Assembly (NCBI GenBank): GCA_947306845.1 | Contig: CAMZHP010000001.1 | Coordinates: 1 to 38,184, forward strand | DNA from: an uncultured Prevotellaceae bacterium | GTDB taxonomy: Bacteria > Bacteroidota > Bacteroidia > Bacteroidales > Bacteroidaceae | DNA: 38,184 bases | Direction: 5' to 3' | Part shown: positions 34,898 to 38,184 of the stretch, piece by piece | How positions within the stretch are numbered: the stretch's first letter is position 1 | Layout: each line of letters starts with the position of its first letter | Position numbers and translations under genes: made by a program | Notes under the pieces: model-generated | What the model was told of the DNA's origin: nothing | The model's input: only the letters and a program-made list of their open reading frames with translations | Database searches by the model: none

Positions 34898-36045
34898 GTT
34901 CTGTTGCCGTACATTTGTTCGTAATACTTCTGGTAATCACCGCTTGTCACTTCCCTGATCCAGTCCTGGTTTTCCAAATTCCATTTGATGGTCTTCACAA
35001 TGCCTTCTGCAAAGCAGGTCTCGGGTTCCCAGCCAAGTTCTTCCTTGATCTTGGTGGGGTCGATGGCATAGCGCAGGTCATGGCCGAGTCGGTCGGTGAC
35101 AAAGGTGATGAGGTCATCGCTGATCCAGTCGTAGCGGATCTCGCCGTTCTCATCCAACTCTTTCTTGCGAAGCACCTCTCTGAGGGCCTTGTTCTCTGCC
35201 ATCATGTCATGGATGGTCTTAATGGTGAGCCTCACGATGTCGATGTTCTTCATCTCGTTGTGGCCTCCCACATTGTATACTTCTCCGTCGCGTCCCTCGC
35301 GCACCACGAGGTCGATGGCTTTGCAGTGGTCTTCGACATAGAGCCAGTCTCTAACGTTCTCTCCCTTTCCGTAAACGGGCAACTTCTTGCCTTCAAGAAT
35401 GTTGTTAATGATAAGCGGAATCAACTTTTCCGGGAAATGGTAAGGACCGTAGTTGTTGGAGCAGCGGGTGATGGTCACGGGCATGTGGTAGGTGTCGTGG
35501 TAGGCCATGACGATGAGGTCGGCAGCAGTCTTCGATGCGCTATAGGGGCTGTGGGGGCAAAGTGGGGTCTTCTCTGTGAAGAATCCTTCTTCTCCAAGTG
35601 AACCATACACCTCATCGGTGGCTACCTGATGGAAGCGCTTGCCGGCTTTCCACACAGGATAACCGTCTTCTCCTTTGCCTGTTACCCATGCCTTTCTGGC
35701 GGCGTCGAGCAGGTTCTGCGTGCCCAGGATATTGACGGAGAGGAAGAGTTGCGGATCCTCTATCGACCTGTCGACATGACTCTCTGCGGCGAAGTTGACC
35801 ACATAGTCGATGTCGTAATCGGCAAACAACTTGTCGGCCAATTCACGGTCCCTGATGTCTCCCTTCACAAAGATGCAGCGGTCGCCGTCGATGTCTTCCT
35901 TAATGGTGCCGAAGTTGCCGGCATAGGTCAGGGCGTCAAGTATGACGATGCGGATGGACTCATCCTTGTATTTCTTGTTCAACAGATATTTCACAAAATT
36001 GGCTCCGATGAATCCGGCGGCACCAGTGACTAAGTAAGTTTTCAT
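34882..36045 (-). CDS. rfbB: dTDP-glucose 4,6-dehydratase RfbB
   Basis: RfbB converts dTDP-glucose to dTDP-4-keto-6-deoxyglucose. This short-chain dehydrogenase has the NAD-binding GAAGFIGANFVKYLL at the start (residues 7-21), the catalytic TDEVYGSLG block and YSASK (Tyr/Lys), plus SNNYGPYHFPEKLIP and RDWLYVEDHCKAI. The start at 36045 (MKTYLVTGAAGFIG) gives 387 residues; the upstream in-frame ATG at 36102 adds a basic extension before the Rossmann strand and is rejected. At 387 residues it is somewhat longer than E. coli RfbB, including a segment near residues 115-140 (VTGKGEDGYPVWKAG). A TACTTTTG -7-like box lies at 36098-36091. rfbA/C/D are not in the window. Confidence 0.95.
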   Translation of the reverse strand: MKTYLVTGAAGFIGANFVKYLLNKKYKDESIRIVILDALTYAGNFGTIKEDIDGDRCIFVKGDIRDRELADKLFADYDIDYVVNFAAESHVDRSIEDPQLFLSVNILGTQNLLDAARKAWVTGKGEDGYPVWKAGKRFHQVATDEVYGSLGEEGFFTEKTPLCPHSPYSASKTAADLIVMAYHDTYHMPVTITRCSNNYGPYHFPEKLIPLIINNILEGKKLPVYGKGENVRDWLYVEDHCKAIDLVVREGRDGEVYNVGGHNEMKNIDIVRLTIKTIHDMMAENKALREVLRKKELDENGEIRYDWISDDLITFVTDRLGHDLRYAIDPTKIKEELGWEPETCFAEGIVKTIKWNLENQDWIREVTSGDYQKYYEQMYGNRTCEKP

Positions 36046-36260
36046 GTCGTTTTTTCCTTTCTTTTTTCTTTTGATTGTTTTCTTTGGCCACAAAAGTAAC
36101 AATATTTCTGCAAACTTATTGCATGTTTAGGCAAAAAAAGAACATGAACTTCTTGGCAAACGATTATAACTCCAAAGACTACAGACAAGTGGATGGCTTA
36201 TTCTGTGAAACAGAGGGACGTTTTTGTTTTGTTTTTCCAGTGTCTATTTGAAAAGCCATA
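36046..36260. other. Intergenic region upstream of rfbB
   Basis: This 215-base spacer holds a TACTTTTG -7-like box for rfbB (36098-36091, minus strand), with no matching TTTG at the ideal distance, and a TTCTGT...ACAGAG small inverted repeat near 36201-36215. No gene, RNA or clear terminator was recognised. Confidence 0.5.
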
Positions 36261-37340
36261 TCATCGGTTCATGTACTTACGGCCCTTGTAGATGAGGAGT
36301 CCCCTATGCGACTTATCGACGCGCTGCCCCATCATGTTATATACCGGCGCATCGACGCTATACATCGTGGAGGGTGAAGCCTCGCGATGCCCGTCGGCCC
36401 CAACGGTCTCAACACCTGTGGAGATGCCCAGAATCTTCTTCAGACCTGCCAGGCAGTCTATCTTGCCATAGCCAGCTTGCACCTTGTTGTGCGAGGGTAT
36501 CTTGTCAATATCGGTCGTCCACTCATCGTTGATGCTGGCGGTCTTCATGATTTCCCTGATATCCTTGACGGTCAATAGGGGATTTGCCTGCAACCATATG
36601 GCTACGATGCCCGCAACGGTAGGCGCTGCCATTGATGTTCCACCCGTTATTAAGAACCAGTTTTTCCTGCCGTATTTATCAACGCCAGAGCATAGTACAT
36701 TTAAATCCTTTTGGGGGTCTGGCACGCCAGGCTCATCCGCATTGAAAAATTTTTCAGTATCATAGTTGCTGGCACCGGAAATGACACCCTCTCCTGGGGC
36801 AATCACCGTGGGACACGCTACACCGTTGTCGGAAACACCATAACTGGAGTAGTCGGCAATCATACCGACGGTCTGGGCATGACCCGTCAATTTCGACGGC
36901 CCAATTCCCCATTCTTTACCATCATAGTCTATCCAATTGATGCGGTTGACATAGGAGCCTACGCTGATGACGTTCTCGCTGCAAATGTTCGTGCTAAATG
37001 CAAAGTCGCCATTGCCTTTTGTATAGCCGGCTTCAGCAAAGTTGTAGCCATTCTCGTTGGGGGCATCGAAGCACGGTTCTTCATTGCCATCTCCGTTGCA
37101 TATCAACTTGATAGTCTGGCCGGCTTTGGTGGGAGTGACCAACAACACAATGCGGTATTTGGGATCGTCCAACTTGTAACTTACCAAGTCCCAGTCATAA
37201 ATATATGCTTTTCTGCCGTCTACCGTTATTTGTTCTTCGATTTTATATTTTTCAAGGTCAATATTGACGATGGGGTCGTCGGTCTCAACGTCTCTCACAT
37301 GTTCTCCCAATTCAATGATTTTTCCATTGGTGGTGTCCAC
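36261..37340 (-). pseudogene. Remnant of a C5a-peptidase-like subtilase (S8): Ser half and C-terminal tail only
   Basis: A 359-residue frame starting at a GTG that is only the first usable start; the same frame stays open upstream to about 37451 and reads ADDYGRFSCKLKLV just before it. It contains an inserted beta domain (ITVDGRKAYIYDWDLVSYKL; VLLVTPTKAGQTIKL), NICSENVISVGSYVNR, and the catalytic serine in ITGGTSMAAPTVAGIVAIWLQ. The C-terminus ends VYNMMGQRVDKSHRGLLIYKGRKYMN, typical of secreted Prevotella proteins. The Asp, His and Asn parts of the protease, several hundred residues in complete relatives, are absent, and no signal peptide is encoded. It lies directly behind the lipoprotein gene and is best read as a deletion remnant. 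Confidence 0.75.
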
Positions 37341-37345
37341 CAGTT

Positions 37346-38098
37346 TTAGTTTGCAAGAGAACCTACCATAGTCGTCAGCGTATGATAGCGGTATGAGGCC
37401 ATGTCTGCACTCACCTCCACCATCTTGTAGGCTGGGACGGTGTAGTTTTTGTCAATGGAGAGCAACCCCTCTTCGTCGTTGTCTGTGCTCACGAGGATTC
37501 TGTTCCCGTCGTAGCAGGCCATGCGGAAATCAGCATCGGTAAACATGTCGTTGATGGTGGCGAAAGGGAAGTAAATCTCCTTCCCGTCGTCGTGCAGGTC
37601 GATGCCGTATTTCCTGAAGTTCAGCGTTACAGAAGTGCTTGCAGGCTCATACAGATGACTGTCAAATTGAAGAAAGGGGCTGGAATTTATTTCAAACCCA
37701 GCCTGTCCAGTGTTGGCTTGAATCATCAGGCTGACGAAACTGCTATAGGCATCCGAGGTCATCAAGTCGTTGACGACATCCACCGTTGCCGTGACATGGG
37801 CTGCTGTCAATTGGTAGTGGTCGCCTTGGTTTACTACCGTCATTGTGGCTGTGGGCAACATCATGTGGTAGTAGGCAGATGCTGAGATGTAGGCCACATG
37901 GGGCATGTCATCATAAAACCTGAGTGTCACCTGTCCGCCATCATTGCCGTTGCGGTTGACTTTCACCATCCGCTCGGTATATCCCTTTCCTGGATCCATT
38001 GATGCAGGTTGGCTGTTGTTGCTATCCATGTTGCTGTCTTCTGTGCAGGCAGACAACAGCGATAGATACAATAAAGTGAATAGCACTCCCTTTTTCAT
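37346..38098 (-). CDS. Lipoprotein resembling the front part of a secreted S41-type peptidase, probably truncated
   Basis: A 250-residue lipoprotein with signal VLFTLLYLSLLSAC, lipobox Cys18, followed by acidic residues (TEDSNMDSN), a feature that in Bacteroidetes can direct lipoproteins to the cell surface. The rest is mixed beta sequence (QVTLRFYDDMPHVAYISASAYYHM, TSVTLNFRKYGIDLHDDGKEI, VEVSADMASYRYHTL). From memory this resembles the N-terminal region of secreted S41 peptidases of Prevotella, in which a catalytic domain should follow; here the frame ends within about 8 codons of that point, at the join with subtilase-like sequence. Functional state is uncertain. If the likeness is wrong, it is simply an unknown lipoprotein. 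Confidence 0.6.
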   Translation of the reverse strand: MKKGVLFTLLYLSLLSACTEDSNMDSNNSQPASMDPGKGYTERMVKVNRNGNDGGQVTLRFYDDMPHVAYISASAYYHMMLPTATMTVVNQGDHYQLTAAHVTATVDVVNDLMTSDAYSSFVSLMIQANTGQAGFEINSSPFLQFDSHLYEPASTSVTLNFRKYGIDLHDDGKEIYFPFATINDMFTDADFRMACYDGNRILVSTDNDEEGLLSIDKNYTVPAYKMVEVSADMASYRYHTLTTMVGSLAN

Positions 38099-38104
38099 AA
38101 ATGC

Positions 38105-38182
38105 TTAGTTTTGAACGTTGGTGATGGAGTCAACTTGGTGGGCTTTTGTAGGCATTGTATTCCAGTGTTCGCAATAAGTATA
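38105..38182 (-). CDS. Possible C-terminal end of an upstream gene cut by the window edge
   Basis: On the minus strand one frame is open from the window edge to a TAA at 38107-38105, reading YTYCEHWNTMPTKAHQVDSITNVQN. The stop is 6 bases before the lipoprotein ATG, a spacing typical of an operon. At 25 codons the support is weak and the family cannot be recognised. Confidence 0.3.
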   Translation of the reverse strand, partial: YTYCEHWNTMPTKAHQVDSITNVQN

Positions 38183-38184
38183 TA

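Overview
The window looks like chromosomal DNA from a Prevotellaceae-type member of the Bacteroidales. Several signs agree: promoters of the Bacteroidetes type (TTTG, about 20 bases, TAnnTTTG) in front of several genes; a ftsK-lolA-membrane protein cluster; families typical of the phylum (DUF5687-like, DUF4919-like, secreted BspA-like leucine-rich repeats with a dockerin tail); and long-form HisG. Genus level is inference. No tRNA, rRNA, CRISPR array, insertion sequence or prophage was seen, and no gene-free stretch exceeds 300 bases.

Layout. 1-520: the 3' end of an MmeI-like restriction-modification methyltransferase, facing the his genes. 570-5116 (minus): ino1-hisG-hisD-hisC, tightly packed behind a good promoter at 5264-5295. 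5360-7891 (minus): an overlapping MATE exporter, cytidylate-kinase-like and YfcE-like phosphoesterase unit. 8039-11951 (plus): a secreted subtilase, xseA without xseB, and butyrate kinase with its own promoter. 11952-16619 (minus): ftsK, lolA and a DUF5687-like membrane protein. 16867-20087 (plus): a DEDDy 3'-5' exonuclease, an RlmI-like rRNA methyltransferase, and tilS broken by a frameshift. 20204-22033 (plus): a secreted LRR/beta-sandwich/dockerin protein, sharing a hairpin terminator with the convergent zinc-ribbon membrane protein (22039-23808), which follows a GH25 lysozyme. 24762-26243 (plus): a flotillin-like protein with a promoter and a terminator.

26446-33465 (minus) reads as a pectin/uronate unit: LacI regulator, altronate dehydratase UxaA, an NhaC-type antiporter, an unknown protein, a GH28 polygalacturonase, then a DUF4919-like secreted protein. 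GH28 would release galacturonate, UxaA would act on altronate derived from it, and the LacI protein probably senses an intermediate. 33558-36045 (minus) is rfbB-fdtA-acyltransferase, part of a pathway for an N-acylated dTDP-deoxyamino sugar, without the expected aminotransferase. 36261 to the end (minus) holds a subtilase remnant lacking its catalytic Asp/His part, directly behind a lipoprotein that looks like the front part of a different secreted protein, suggesting a deletion chimera.

I see no clear new defence or mobile system. The observations most worth a second look are the split tilS, the apparent S41/S8 chimera, the LRR-dockerin protein, the zinc-ribbon protein with octapeptide repeats, and the unknown gene inside the uronate operon.
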